Shown piece after piece: positions 1-12,640 of a stretch of 64,000 nt of DNA; within the stretch, counting starts at the first letter, position 1, and each line of letters opens with the position of its first letter. A model generated the notes under the pieces. It searched no databases. It was not told the DNA's origin and worked only from the letters and a program-made list of their open reading frames with translations. Position numbers and translations under genes: made by a program. Location: contig OZ018414.1 in NCBI GenBank assembly GCA_963969595.1, positions 24,101,660 to 24,165,659 of the forward strand. Reading direction: 5' to 3'. Origin of the DNA: Neckera pumila. Taxonomy: Eukaryota > Streptophyta > Bryopsida > Hypnales > Neckeraceae.

Positions 1-511
1 CATGTTGATAGACATCATTTTAGATTGTTGTACACCAAAATTGAAGGAAATTGGCATTTATAAAATTCAAATTATCATGGTTCGTTTCATAAAACTGAAA
101 ATTGCCAAAATTTACACTAACCTTTATAAAAAGTTTAGTTTTTTGATGAAAAGGACCATGATCATTTTATTTTTTGTATTTTTTTGATCAATTATGTGCA
201 TTATGAACTCTAGTATTCATACAAAAATTGAATGCATTATATATAGCTATAAAATATAAACTAAATACATTATTTATTTCAATAAATATTTCAAATACAA
301 GGGCATTAAGGTATAACAATGGTCTATGTTGCACCCTATACTATCTCTACAATGTCTAATGCAATCCCATGATCTCAATTTCAAAAAGAAACTCAAATAC
401 TGAAAGAATTAACATCATTTGCATGTTTGTCAAATTGTTGATATTTAAAATTCTATAAATGCCAATTTTCTTCAATTTTTGTGTACAACAATCTGAAATG
501 ATGTATACCAA
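1..511. repeat. Foldback repeat truncated by window edge
   Basis: Bases 1-78 reappear as the reverse complement of about 436-511, with shared words such as AGATTGTTGTACAC and ATTGGCATTTATA. The spacer is about 355 bp and AT-rich. It is probably a hairpin-type non-autonomous element whose outer end lies before the window. No coding potential is visible. Confidence 0.6.
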
Positions 512-1137
512 CATCCCAAGGCACAAAAAGTTTTTTTGGAGTTATAGAAAAAAATTGACAAAAGATAAAGTAATTCCAAACAATAGTAAATAAAACCGAG
601 TTTTTGACATGGCTAATTTTGAAATTAGTTTTCTTTCAAATCACAACTATTTTTTTCTTCAAACTTCTATAGTAATGTATAGTATATCGGACACCACAAT
701 TATTATATATTCACTTTTGGACTTTGTCCATTAATACTTATGTTAAGTTGTTTGAAGGAAAACAATTTAGATTTGTATTCAATTTTGTTAGTTATTGTAG
801 ACACAAAGTTCATATTGCTATAAAATAGTGAAATTTATAAATTTTCAAAATTTCCAATTGGAGTAAGACTACAATGGATAACCTTCATTTCATTAGTTGA
901 ATTCAAATTCAAAAACATCATTTTTATAGCTGAAATTCACATAAAGATAAAATGGCAAGAAATGGCCAAAATACACTACAAGGGTGATCCATGGACTGAG
1001 CATTTTTTTGCATTAGAAAAGTCGATAAGATCATAATGAGGGACTTTGCAATACTATTTTCTCAAAATATACTCAAATATTATTCTCCAAATAAATAAAT
1101 TGGATGAAAAAATATTTTTTTCCATCCTACAGTGCCA
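512..1137. other. AT-rich DNA, nothing recognised
   Basis: I see no gene, RNA or clear repeat here. Stop codons are dense in all frames. Confidence 0.5.
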
Positions 1138-1258
1138 AGTGAAGTCATCCATCAAACACTTGATAATTGTAGTAGCACTACAGGGTTACCAGTGAAGTCA
1201 TCCATCAAACACTTGATAATTGTAGTAGCACTACAGGGTTACTAGTGAAGTCATCCAT
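1138..1258. repeat. 53-bp tandem repeat, 2.3 copies
   Basis: The word AGTGAAGTCATCC starts at 1138, 1191 and 1244, an exact 53-bp period. The two full units differ by about one base, which suggests a recent duplication. The third unit breaks off after about 15 bases. Confidence 0.9.
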
Positions 1259-1261
1259 TGG

Positions 1262-3237
1262 ACCTTTTGGGTTTGCAATGTCTTGACACGCCCCCCATGA
1301 CTAAAGTAGTTACAAAAATTGCTTGGATTATTGGACCAATAGGTTCATTATTTGTTTGTAATCTAATCAAGTCATCCACTGGCCACTTTGGGGCCTCAGC
1401 GTCCTTTAAGGACTAACCTCTAAAGATCTACACATCTAAAAAGTGAAAGTGCCTGGGTCAACTTTGATTATAACTTTCAGAATAACCGCTTTTAGTATTT
1501 CATTTAAATTAAGAAAATGAAGCTTTACAAATTTTCTTTATACTCCATCTTACAAAATTTGAATTTTTTTGAAAATTGAAAGAATTATTGAAATTGCAAG
1601 CTTCATATTTTAGAATCCAAATTACACAATATTGCGTTTATTTCATTCATATTTTCTTCTCTTTAAACATTTTCTTAAAACTTAAATTACAAAATATACT
1701 TCTCACTTCATCTTTTATTCATTATAATTTTTTTAAATTATTCTAATATATTTATAATTAATACAGTTTTATTTTTTCTAGTGTATTTTGTGCCGTTGCC
1801 ATAGTAAAAATAAGAGTAAAAATCTTTTTCTAATTTTTGAATTCATTAAAAGTTTGAAACTCAATAACTTTCACCACATAGATTCAAACGCCACAAAACA
1901 AAGCCCGTACACCCTTCCTTGCCAAGGGTTTTCTAACAATACTAAGCACGTGACCGGGGGATGTATAATCCAGGAGATCTTACCGTGACAAACAAATAAA
2001 ACATTTCAAAACAAACAACCTAACTTAAGGTAGGGATTTATTACTTTAAAAATTACAATAATTTGAGTTTTCCATCAAAACTTTGAAAAATCAAAATCAA
2101 TAGAAAGTACACTTGTTTACAACTAAAATTATCAAATTTTATATATCAATTACATTAAAGGATAAATCTAGCTTAATAGCCACATTTGACTTGAAAGTCA
2201 AGGTTGTTTTGGGTTTAAAATATGATGTTTTACCATTTCATAATGGATCTAATCAATTAAGGAATAATTGACATTAATAGCAACTAAATTCATTTATTAT
2301 TAATAAATGCAAATTATGTTTATTGGATCTTGTTGGAAAGTGAAAGAAGATTCCTACACACTTCAACTTGCATTAATTAAATACAGTATGAATAAATTAT
2401 TAAATATTGAAGTTGATAGATGCACCAAAAATTGTTATTAGGCTCTCATCTTGTGATTATGTATATCTAAAATCACTCATCAATATCTAAGTTTTATTGT
2501 CTTTTTTAGGTTTAAATGTAGATTTTGCAATTTGGGTACTAATGATTGTGGATGCATATACTTCAAGTTCACCCCAAAGATCAAAATCAACAATGCTAGT
2601 ATTTTCAAAGTAGTAGACAAATTGGGATCATCAAGCGTATCCATCAAACCAAACAGTCCGGATATACAAACAACCTAAAAAAATATGAGATTTTAAAGTT
2701 TTGGTTTTAGGATTTGTAAAAGAATTATAGATTATTTACATTTTACTATTATCTGAACTCTACCTTTTTATACCTTGGAATTTGAACTCCAATTAAAAGA
2801 GATGTGCTAATTAAGTGGATATGGTTGCCAATATATGTGTCAATGGGTAGGGGGTGGATGCTTGTGGTTGAATACCAATTAAATATGTATCTATACACAC
2901 AATTCATTAGCAATCCTATTATAGATGTATATGTACGAATTATCCTATTCGATGGTCAACATATTGTTGACTACATTGTGTAATTGTGGCTGTCAAACAA
3001 ACCAATCAGATACGTTGACAAATTTACAAATGTGCCCAAAACCAACATTATGAATTGTTGGTGTATATTTGACGCCCTTAACTATAGATTTATGATAAAT
3101 AGTGTCAATTTTTGTATAATTCTAGATTGTGGCATGTATGATTTAATCCTTAAATTCAAGAAGTAATAGGATCTATGCCAAAAAAAGAAGATGTCACAAA
3201 AGTGGATCATCTTCAATGATTTGTTTCCTCCTTACAA
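1262..3237. other. Intergenic AT-rich DNA
   Basis: No ORF of meaningful length or composition was found. Short open frames near 1788 and 2984 lack any recognisable motif. I see nothing else to annotate. Confidence 0.5.
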
Positions 3238-4149
3238 GTAACCCCTAAAAGACCAACATGCGTTTTTTGGCTACATAGAAATTTTGGGTAGGTTTGTATG
3301 ACTAGAAATTTTCATATTTTTGGCCCGAATTTTAATAGAGGGTCGGGGCAAGGAATATCTTTCATATGCAATAAATTTCATGACATTTGGAAATATGAGT
3401 CAAAAGTTATGGCCCAGTATGTTATCTTTTTCTGTAATTGGGCAGTCCGGGCAGATTAGAAAAAAATCATTTTTTTCAAAAACAAAAATTTGAAATTGGT
3501 TTTCTAGAGTTATATATTAGTGGAAAGCTTTGAATCATTCCATTTTGAACAATAAGTCAAAAGTTATGAGGATTTTTGTTTGCAAGCAGTTATGGATTCT
3601 CTACTCTAAAAAAAACTTTGAAGTCCTTTATCTTACTCAATTTTCAATATTTTTTGAAAAAAATAAAATGGTAAGATGTAGATTGTTTATTACAACATTT
3701 CTACCATTGGGATTAGCATTTTTCAGTTCCATAATTAAATTCTTAATAATTTAGTATTTTGAATCATTCCCTACTACTATCTACCTATTATTTTTTTTCC
3801 TATATGTTGTACAATTCCAAATGATGTGAAATTTTTTAAGCATGTAGCCAAATTTCTTTGAAGAATGATTCCAAAGAATAACCACCATTTTGGATTTTTC
3901 TTCATAAAAATGTGACCTTATGAAGTACAGCTACCCAATTTTTGCAAGGAAAAAAAGGAGTCTTGTCAATTCCAGTGCTTAAATCTTGCAATCTACATGG
4001 TGGAAATTTCTGAATTTTTTTTCACATCTTCTCAAACTATGGTTACATGTGTCAAAAAAAGTTTTTCTCCAAAAAATTTGGTACTTGTTCTAGAAATGGC
4101 AATTTTTGAGCGTTTTAAGTAAAAACATAGTCATGGAACTTTAGGGTAA
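3238..4149 (+). mobile_element. TTAA-family non-autonomous DNA transposon, degenerate
   Basis: The left end (GTAACCCCTAAAAGACC) and right end (CTTTAGGGTAA) are decayed versions of the family termini TTAACCCCTAAAGG and CCTTTAGGGGTTAA. The interior aligns with the elements at 29040-29968 and, inverted, 45936-46866; a shared subterminal motif is ACCAACATGCGTTTTTTGGC. There is no transposase. The TTAA at both flanks has mutated to GTAA. Confidence 0.75.
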
Positions 4150-4643
4150 GCATGCCTATTACCAAGTAAATTTGCTATCTAGTTGGTTACCTTGGAGAAG
4201 CTATTTGTCAACTCATGTATTTTTCAGAGCATCTATTGAGAAGTTTGAGAGAATCCATTTGCAAGTAGAATCAAGGAGTTCCGACAAGAAATGCATCAAT
4301 GTGTTTCTTTATTTTTTCAAAGTTTGCTGGGACTAAATTTGTAAAGCATCAGTACGTTAGACCCGCCTAACCAAATACTGATGTGTCCCCTCTCCAAATG
4401 CATTGTAAAAAGTTGTTGAGATTGTATTGATGGATGGGTGATTGACGCAAATGAGAGGGTAGGAGGTCCATAAAGCGCCACTTAACTTCTAAAGGACCAA
4501 ACACCATTTTTTGGCAACATAGCAATTTTGGGCAGCTCATTACGAACAGAGTTTTTATTGTTTTTCTTTGAAAAGTTCACACAACATGTTCTCAAGGAGT
4601 AGCTTTGAGGTCCAACAATTTTCATAACTTTTGACCACACAGT

Positions 4644-5653
4644 TTAACCCCTAAAGGACCAAGGCCTTTTTTCTGCCAAAAAACTCTCAAAACTGCCATT
4701 TCTAGAGCAAAGAGTAAAAAGATGTGAAAAATGTTTTTTTTGCACATCTAACCATAGGATCTTGTACCTAACTAGTATAAGAATGTGTGGAAAAAATTTC
4801 AGAATTTTTGACCGCACAGATTGCAAGATATCTGCGTTTAAAGTGGAAAAAACAAGATTTTCAGCACATTGCGGGACCAGATTTTCTGACTTTAAACATT
4901 TTTAACTTAAAATTTTTGCACTACAGCGTTTTGATCTTTAATTTTTCATAGTGGAGAATTGAGTTGAGAGTCTAGGAAAAAAAAAAAAAATCAGAAAAAC
5001 TTAATTATCATTCTTGAAAAAATTGTTAAATAGAAGTAGGTACGAGATAGAAGGAAAGTCTAAAATATTCATATATTTTTGATGTAATTAAAATGCACTA
5101 ATCCCAATGGTGAGATTATTCTAGCAAGCAAACTAAACCATCACAAAAAAAAAGAATTGAAAAATTACAAAAATTGCATTCCGAAATGAGTACTACAAGT
5201 TCTTTTTTTCAAGAAGATGCTCTAACTGCCTGAAAATTTGAAGAATTAAAAAATTGCATTCAGAAATGAATTCTACAAGTTATTTTTTTCAAAAAGATGC
5301 TCTAACTGCCTGAAAAACAAGAATGTCCATAACTTCCTCATAGCAAATCCAATTGAAATGAATCAAAGCTTTCCAGATAGACAAAAATATAATCTATGAG
5401 AAAAAAAATATCTAAAAAAAAATTCAAAATTTTGCAAATTTTTTTTGCTGCCCTCCTTCCCCACGCATTCCAAGAAATGGCATAACTACTCGCTCAAAGG
5501 TCCGATTTCAAATTTTTTTTTTCCGCCACATACCACTCTCAATTCTTCACCTTCTCAAAAAGTTTCAAAGGATCATGACAAAATTTCAGCCTGTAGGTAC
5601 CTACCCAAAAACGCATTTGTCCCCCGAAGGGACAATGGTCCTTTAGGGGTTAA
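4644..5653 (+). mobile_element. TTAA-family element, 1.0 kb, nested
   Basis: It is bounded by TTAA at 4644-4647 and 5650-5653, with termini CCCCTAAAGGACCA in inverted orientation. One end carries a CAAGGCCTTTTTTCTGCC subterminal motif and the other a GTCCCCCGAAGGGAC palindrome-like motif. Sister copies lie at 5765-6694, 20778-21706, 25932-26870 and 44155-45082. The interior is AT-rich with no transposase, so it must move using an enzyme encoded elsewhere. TTAA targeting and CCC ends resemble piggyBac; Kolobok also uses TTAA. Confidence 0.85.
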
Positions 5654-5764
5654 AAGTTATTGCATGATATGTAGTTTACGTTACTTGGCGGGCAGCTCAA
5701 AAAACTTCTTTAAAAATCACTTTTTTCAAAAATGAAAAAATTGAAAGTGGTTGTAAGGATTTAT

Positions 5765-6694
5765 TTAACCCCTAAAGGACCATTGTCCCTTTGGGGGACA
5801 AATGCATTTTCGAGCAGGTACCTACGGGCTGAAATTTTCTTCTGATTTTTTGAAACTTTTTTTGGAGGTAGAAAAGCTGAATAGCTTCATAGGAGTGTAT
5901 TTTTTTTTCACAATTGGTGCTCGAGAACAAAAGTTATGACCAAATAAGCTCAAAACAGGGGACGGCAGGCAGCAAAAAAATTTGAAGTTTTTTTTTTTTT
6001 TTTTTAAGTATTTTTTTCTCGTAGATTATATTTTTGTCTATCCAGAAAGCTTTGATTCATTTCATTTGGATTTTGTATGAGAAAGTTATGGACATTCTTG
6101 TTTTCGGGCAGTTAGAGTATCTTTTTGAAAAAAATAACTTGTAGAATTCATTTCTGAATGCAATTTTTCAAATTCTTCAAATTTTCTTTTTTTGCATGGT
6201 TAAGTTTACTTGCTAGAATAATCTCACCATTGGGATTAGTGCATTTTAATCCCAACTAAAATATATGAATATTTTAGATTTTCCTTCTATCTCGTACCTA
6301 CTTCTACTTAACAATTTTTTTAATAATGAAAAATAATATTTTTTGAACTTTTTTTTTTTGGCTAGATTTTCAAATCAATTCTCCAGTATAAACATTAAAA
6401 GCTCAAAACTCAGTAGTGCATAAATATAAAGTTAAAAATGTTCAAAGTCAAAAAATCTAGTCCCACAATGTGCTGAAAAAACTTGTTCTTTTCACTTTAA
6501 ACGCAGATATCTTGCAATCTGCGTGGTCAAAAATTCTGAAATTTTTTCCGCACACTCCCATACTAGTTAGGTGTAAGATCCTATGGTTAGATGTGGAAAA
6601 AAAACATTTTTCAATTTTTTTTCAATTTTGCTATAGAAATGGCAGTTTTGAGTGTTTTTTGGCAGAAAAAGGGCCTCGGTCCTTTAGGGGTTAA
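5765..6694 (-). mobile_element. TTAA-family element, 0.93 kb, nested and inverted
   Basis: The TTAA flanks are at 5765-5768 and 6691-6694. It is the same family as 4644-5653 in the opposite orientation, so the 4.6-6.7 kb stretch is itself a large inverted pair. Joining the flanks across the insertion reproduces the sequence of the opposite hairpin arm around 6840-6870. Confidence 0.85.
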
Positions 6695-7318
6695 ACATTG
6701 TAAAAGTTTTAATCCCTCCATTTTGTTTAGTTAGATGAGAGTTATGAGGGAATCTAGTTTGCCGGTAGGTTTGGAATCCAGAGACTCCATACCTACCCGC
6801 AAACTAGAATCCCTCATAACTCTCATATAAATAAACAAAATGGAGGGATTAAAACTTTCATAATGTCTACATAAATTTTTAGAACCATTTTCAATTTTTC
6901 AATTTTCAAAAAAGTGATTTTTAAGAAGTTTTGTGAGTTGCCCGAACTCCTCGCCAAGTAACAAAAACTACACATCATGCAATAACTTTTTAACCATATA
7001 GTCAAAAGTAATGAAAATTGTTGGACCTCAAAGCTACTCCTTGGGCACATATTGTGTGAAATTTCCGAAGAAAAAAAATAAAAACTTCGTTCATAGTGAG
7101 TTGCCCAAAATTGTTATATTGCCAAAAAACAGTGTTTGGTCCTTTAGGGGTTAAGAATTGAAATTGAATTTTGGGGAGTTGAAACTTCTTGAAGTATTTT
7201 TCAGTAAATTTTCCATCAAAGACAAATGAAATTGGCATCCAACCCAAGTCATTTCATATTTTTTGGAGCTTTGTGGAATTAATTATGAATTTTTGAAGTT
7301 CAAATTTTTGATGCTTTA

Positions 7319-7428
7319 GAGGGCTCAAAAATTGCCCACCTCCTCAAATGTTCATTGCTTGTACATTGCAAAAAGAAACATGTACAAGCAGTGAACAATA
7401 AGGAGGTGGGCGATTTTAGAGCTCGAGC
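7319..7428. repeat. Short hairpin, about 110 bp
   Basis: An inverted repeat pairs CCCACCTCCTCAAATGTTC with a near-perfect complement around 7380-7410, separated by a loop of about 12 bases. It ends just before a TTAA element terminus at 7432. It could be a small foldback or a small-RNA precursor; the sequence alone does not decide. Confidence 0.6.
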
Positions 7429-7431
7429 AGT

Positions 7432-8171
7432 TTAACCCCTAAATGACGGACCCATGACCATTGATTTCAAATCTCACCGTCCATTACTCAATTTGCTACC
7501 GTTTTGCAACTAGATATGTATGAAAAATTTTATTTTTATATTTTAGAGATGAAAGTACATGTCTTCTTTACTTCAAAAAAATTTAGATTTTTTGGTGGAA
7601 AATTAATTTTTTGAAGAATTTTTGAAGAAAAAGTGAAGAAAAATCATATTAAATAGAAAAATATTTTAAATAATCTGAAAATTTCATCATAAGTGTATAT
7701 CACAATGACAAACATCCTGGTGTAAACTCAATTTCCATGTCATTCTATAATTAGAAAATAATAGACATTGAAAATACACCCAATGTTCAAATTGCAATAA
7801 AATATGCAATATTAGGAATTTATTCAAAATTCAAATTGAAGGTGAAACTAGAGTAGATGACCTTCATTTTGTTAGTTTGCCTCAAACTCAAAAAATATCA
7901 TTTTTTGGAGAAATTTCATATTTAAAGTAAGGAGCAACAACTTTCCAAAATACTCTAAAATAGCCTATTTTGTGATCCGTTTTTTTTAATAGCCTCTCAT
8001 TTCCGTGAACACAAAAATTGGAAAGAGTACAAACTCAATTGGATTCTCTTCATAATCCAATGTGAAAGGTCAACAAGGAAAAGGAGGATGAAAAAATGCT
8101 TTTGAACTCTCTTGGCTCAATAGTATTGTCATCGGAACGCCACGGAATGGTGTCCGCGGCGTTCCAGGGTT
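7432..8171. mobile_element. Possible TTAA element, poorly defined right end
   Basis: The left terminus TTAACCCCTAAATGACGG is typical of the family. The proposed right terminus near 8168 (GGGTTAAG) matches only a few bases, so the extent is a guess. The interior is AT-rich and non-coding. Confidence 0.35.
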
Positions 8172-8211
8172 AAGAACCTCCTACCTTAGATGTCGCAATT
8201 CAGGAACTCAC

Positions 8212-8323
8212 AGCAATGGGTTGTTCTACAGTACTTTAGACCCAAAGTGGTCGGTCCTGCATGGGGTGACTGACGGCATTGGGTTGTTCTACTTACGGTA
8301 CTTTAGACCAAGGTGGTCGGTCT
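8212..8323. repeat. Imperfect 64-bp tandem duplication
   Basis: The word TGGGTTGTTCTAC, followed by a copy of GTACTTTAGACC and a TGGTCGGTC tail, occurs twice about 64 bp apart. The surrounding DNA is more GC-rich than the window average. No gene was recognised. Confidence 0.7.
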
Positions 8324-8774
8324 GACTGGTCTGGTCTCTGCACTGGTCTCTGCACTTTAGATGTCATGACGGCTAATTATGATATGTGGAACTATTCCAT
8401 AAATTCAGTTTGTTTTAAAAAGAAAAAGGCCGAGAAAAGAACAGTGAGTCTAGTAAGTTACAGTAAGTTAAGTCTGTGATTACTGATTAGTTCTTTGATT
8501 TCATTCTCCAAAAAGTGGCTTCAAGACATTCTTGTGCATTGTCACTTCTGCCAGCGTACTGCAAGACACACGTCATCAAGTACAAAACTTAACTGAAAAC
8601 ACTGAGATCCACTGCTGCCAGGCTGACATCTATACCCACTTGGAAATTGGTGCGACCTAGGCACAGGTACCTCAAATTATAATAAAAACGTAGTTTTGCA
8701 ATTTTACAGTAAAATAACACTAAATAAATAGTGAAATTAGGTTGCCCCACACTATCAAAATATCAGTTACTGTT

Positions 8775-8800
8775 AGAGCATCTCCTGCAGCCCTCCATCA
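8775..8800 (+). mobile_element. Solo terminus of a Harbinger/Tourist-like MITE
   Basis: TTA followed by GAGCATCTCCTGCAG resembles the GAGCATCTCCACCA terminus of the element at 62800-63231. No matching right end was found downstream, so this is a fragment or a coincidence. Confidence 0.3.
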
Positions 8801-9122
8801 ATTCTAGTGTATGTCGGCCTCTACCTTTACTTCTTCCTTTCAAATAAGCCATCTTTGAAGGGGTTGCTAACCCCTCTACACGCTATATATTCTCTTGGGA
8901 TTAGCAACTTGTCATAATAAATGATAGCTTACTTATTTCTTTTGAAAGTTCTGTGATACTTGTAATTGGTTGGAAGTATATTTTAGGGAGTTGCACTATT
9001 GGAGATTCAAGTGGCCATCTCCTATATTGCATGGACTCGATTGAAGGGGCTTGGCTATAAGAATGCACTACTTTTGAATTAAGGTAGGCTAGCTCATAAA
9101 GCGACTAACCATTTAAGAGTTG

Positions 9123-9500
9123 TTAACCCTTAACTCCGTGAGTGACCATATATGGTCGCTCCAAAATTTAAGGCTTGTCAATTTGATGTGGGTAGATTTA
9201 TTCCTTGGACCATTATAAATTTTTTTTACAGATAATATTGAAGGTTAATTATAAGAAGCTTTTATTTTTCACTGAAAAAGGTAAATTTGTGATTTTTGAG
9301 AGGTCCTCAAAGGCATATATGTATCATTCGTGGAAGAATAAAGCTTGCCAATTTTACTTGATTTCTTGGCTTTGAACAAAGCTTGCAAATTTCACTTGAT
9401 TTGAAATTTAAAAAATTGCACATATCCATTAGCTTTGAAAATGGTCCCAATTGAAAGAATAAAGTGTTTTCATGAATTTCACTATGCAAATTTTTCAAAC
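9123..9500 (+). mobile_element. Truncated TTAA element related to 50047-50865
   Basis: It starts TTAACCCTTAACTCCGTGAG and stays alignable with the 50047 element for several hundred bases; a shared word is GATTTTTGAGAGGTC. The right terminus is absent. Immediately after it, about 9533-9640, lies a diverged fragment of the sequence that flanks the 50047 element upstream of gene copies A, B and C (shared TTTGGTGCATTG and CCTCCTTTCA). Confidence 0.65.
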
Positions 9501-9915
9501 ATTGAGGTGAATGATTTGCATCCTAATATTTGGATGTTTGAGATTTCACCTTCGTAACTTTTCCATGCAATATCCAAATGTTGCATTTTTTGGTGCATTG
9601 AAGCCTCCTTTCACTTGCCAACAAGAAAACATGAAAGTTTGACTAGCTTAATAATAGTAATTAGCCACAGTAACAAAAATAATGGTTTGGAAGGTGATGT
9701 TTGCAATGTGAATCCGGTCAAGAAGTATGTCTAAATTCGTTCCTAAGAACAAACTCAATAACAACACTCTTTTAACACCAATTGCAAACATACCTTTAGG
9801 ACATAATCTACAAATATTGAAAAATGCGCACTCACATAATATTTGAAAATGTTAGTTTTGACTTTACAGAAGGTCACAAAGAAAGAGGTCTCTTATAGTA
9901 AGAATATTCTGTAGC

Positions 9916-10560
9916 TTAACCCCTAAATGCCCAAGGCCTGTTTTGGGCTTCCTGGAATTTGCTCTAAACTGAACAAAATGTCAACATTTTGATAAGTTGT
10001 ATCAATTTTCTTTGAATTGTAACCGTACAAATTCAAACTAGACATGTTAGAGACCTCATAGGAAAAGAAAACACAACAATACTACTTATGGAGTAAAAGA
10101 TTATAATGTTTGACCATGAGGGTCTTAAAGCTGCAAATATCTTTCAATCTTCTTTACTCAAATCAAATCTAAAAAGTTGGTGACCAAAAAAATATAAGAT
10201 TAAAGGGCCTAACTTGAATAACCCTGATCAATTTATGGCTTCTTAAAATCTACTCTACAATTTTTTTAAATGAATTTTGAATGTGATTTTTCCTCCAAGA
10301 TCTAGTGTACTTGAGGCTCATTTCCAAGGGCTCTCAACACTAGGGGAAGTCAAGATTGCAATGGGTACCCTTGTACAAAAACTTGAACAGAAAAATCACT
10401 ATCATTTATTTTTAAGATCGAATTTTTGGTGCTAAAGTTAGACTTCAAGAAGAACTTTCTAAAAGTATAAACTACTAAAAATAACAACTTGGTTAGGTTT
10501 TATTTAACTTCAAAGTTTTGCAAACACCAGATTTGGGTGCCTTGGGCATTTAGGGGTTAA
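9916..10560. mobile_element. TTAA-family element with perfect TIR, 0.65 kb
   Basis: Both ends read TTAACCCCTAAATGCCCAAG in inverted orientation, with the match continuing two further bases, so TTAA plus an 18-bp perfect terminal inverted repeat. The interior is AT-rich and non-coding. Perfect ends suggest that this is one of the younger copies. Confidence 0.88.
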
Positions 10561-11621
10561 AAGGTGCACAGATTCTTTTGTCGTCCCCCCACTCACCTCC
10601 CCAAGAAGTCGGGGATGAAACGGGGAGTCCAAGGCGGGCGAGCATCGGAAGCCCAACCCCCGGCCAAATCTTTCCAGTGATCTTTCGACTGCGTTGGGAA
10701 TGCCGAAAACCTCGAGAACGGTGTGGATTGAAACATTATATACAAAAAGGTGTCATGCTTCTTGTGCATACTGCCTAGATCATGGCGCCTCCGTAAGCCA
10801 CACAGCATCATGGAGCTCCAATCGATCTCTTTGTGTCAACTAATTGGAGCGTCCTGTTCGATCAGCTGTTCTATCTGCAATAGTATGTACTGTACATCGA
10901 TCTGGAATTGGAGCTTTGCGTATTAAATTAAGTAAACTCGATCGAGTTCGCGCGCAGTGAGGCCACACCAAATTACGGCACTACCTTTGTCATCGATTAG
11001 GGCCTTTTTGTTTCATTTGCAATACAGTAATTTAGCGATTGCTGCATAGAAAATTTAAAGTTCGATCTCAAGCATACGGAGACTTGGAATCGATCTAGCT
11101 GGGTGTTGCAAACAGGTGCCTGTCTTATGACGTCGTAACTGAGTTTCTAGGGAATGTAACCATGATCGATCCAGGCTCACTTACAGTTACTGTCGTTTCT
11201 TTGGTTTTCCAAGCTTGAAGCAATTGCTTGTTTGAGTTGGCTACCAGAACTGAGTAGGGTTTGCTTGCCTATTCGATTCGGGACTTGCTTTTGAAGCAGG
11301 TGACAGCTGCTAGTTATGGTAACTGTATGGACTTACTTTTGTAGGCTAAGTTTGTGGCATCAACATGGGCAGTCTCTTATTGGTATGGACCAGTGTTCGG
11401 GACAACTGAAGCTGGCGGCTAATTCAAAGTTAGCCGGGGGAATTAGGAAAAAAAATTGGTTGCAAACTTGCAATTTGAAAACAGCCAAAAAAACAATATT
11501 TTTTTTTATATAATTTATATTTAGAGTAAAAAAATAGAGTCAATAAGCAGGCTCGGTACTTGAAAAAACAATTCAATTTGGGAATTAAAGTAGACAAGCT
11601 TATTGCCACCCTAATTAGTAA
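10561..11621. other. GC-richer unrecognised segment
   Basis: About 10570-11300 is clearly richer in GC than its surroundings and has short open frames on both strands near 10580-10810, but none shows a known domain. It could be a decayed gene or retroelement fragment. No function can be assigned. Confidence 0.35.
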
Positions 11622-12220
11622 TTTACCCCCTAAAGTCCCAAGGCCATTTTTCTGTCAAAAATCACTCAAAATTGTTACTTTTGTTGCGTTCATCCAAGAA
11701 ATTAGAAAAAAAAAAAATTTTTTTTAGTATCTAACCCCAATATCTTGTACTACACTTTTCTCAAATCATGTGGTAAAAATTTTGTGATGTTTGACCGTAC
11801 CGATTGAAAGATATTAGCATTCAAAGTAAAAGAAAAAGTTTTTTCAAGAAGATGCTTTGATTGCCCGCAAAACAAGAAATTCTATAACTTTCACATCACT
11901 AATCAAAATGGAATGAATCAAAGCTTCTTATTGAGACCAAAATATAATCTATTAGAAAAAAATAATTAAAAAAATCAATTTCAATTTTTTATGGATTTTT
12001 TTTGCTACCCAATCTCCCCTGTTTTGAGGTTATTGTAGCATAACTTTTGCTCCCGGACACCAATTGAAATAACAATTACACTCACAAGAAGCTAATAAGT
12101 TTTTCTATCTTATGGAAAAGTTTTAGAAAGTTTTCACCAAAAGTTGAGCTCATAGGAACATAGGAACCTACTCAAAATCAGTTTTGTCCCTTGTAGGGAC
12201 AATGGGACTTTAGGGATTAA
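11622..12220 (+). mobile_element. Short TTAA-family element, 0.6 kb
   Basis: The left end TTTACCCCCTAAAGTCCCA has lost the exact TTAA; the right end reads GACTTTAGGGATTAA. The interior aligns with the 1-kb family but lacks a central part, so it is an internally deleted copy. Confidence 0.7.
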
Positions 12221-12224
12221 ATAT

Positions 12225-12640
12225 CATGGGCCAATTCAAGAAAGGCATTCTCAACGGAGGGCATAGATTTTCAGAGGTGTGCGCTTATTTCGGAATCAAA
12301 CCTGGCAAGTAGAATTATAAGTTTCCGATTAAAATTATAATTTCTATGAATTTTTGAAGTGGTCTAGCTGGAATTTACAAAACCATTTGGTTTGCAGGGT
12401 GGAGTCATGAACATCCTATAAACAAATCATAACTGCTCTTCCATGTATCTAATGGTACTTAGGTTTTGACCATTAAAAGATTGACACGTTACATCTTGTT
12501 GACATTAATGCAATGATTTTGCCAAAAGATGAATGGATTTGGATGTCATTTGAGACGGAATTAGAGCCAAAAGTAGGATGACAAAATTGGGCAACAAACA
12601 GAAATGAGCTAGTCTATCTAAAAAAAGAAATAGTTGGTAA
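12225..12640 (+). repeat. Dispersed repeat Q, copy 1
   Basis: It aligns with 48335-48710 in the same orientation and with the two halves at about 45846-45935 and 46867-47060 inverted. Shared words include GGCCAATTC near the start and GGAGTCATGAA in the middle. It is non-coding and of unknown class. It supplies an empty site for the TTAA element at 45936. Confidence 0.7.

Larger units (their letters stand above)
4482..7154. mobile_element. Hairpin TTAA element with two nested insertions
   Basis: The left end at 4482 (TTAACTTCTAAAGGACC) and right end at 7154 (GGTCCTTTAGGGGTTAA) are inverted copies. After removal of the nested elements at 4644-5653 and 5765-6694, the two arms, about 354 and 379 bp, are near-complete inverted repeats. 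Their apex lies close to 6775. The uninterrupted right arm serves as the empty-site reference for both insertions in the left arm. Confidence 0.85.

Noticed and set aside
4644..6694. Autonomous transposon in the 4.6-6.7 kb inverted pair
   Set aside because: No frame is long enough for a transposase, and the pair is explained by two separate TTAA insertions.
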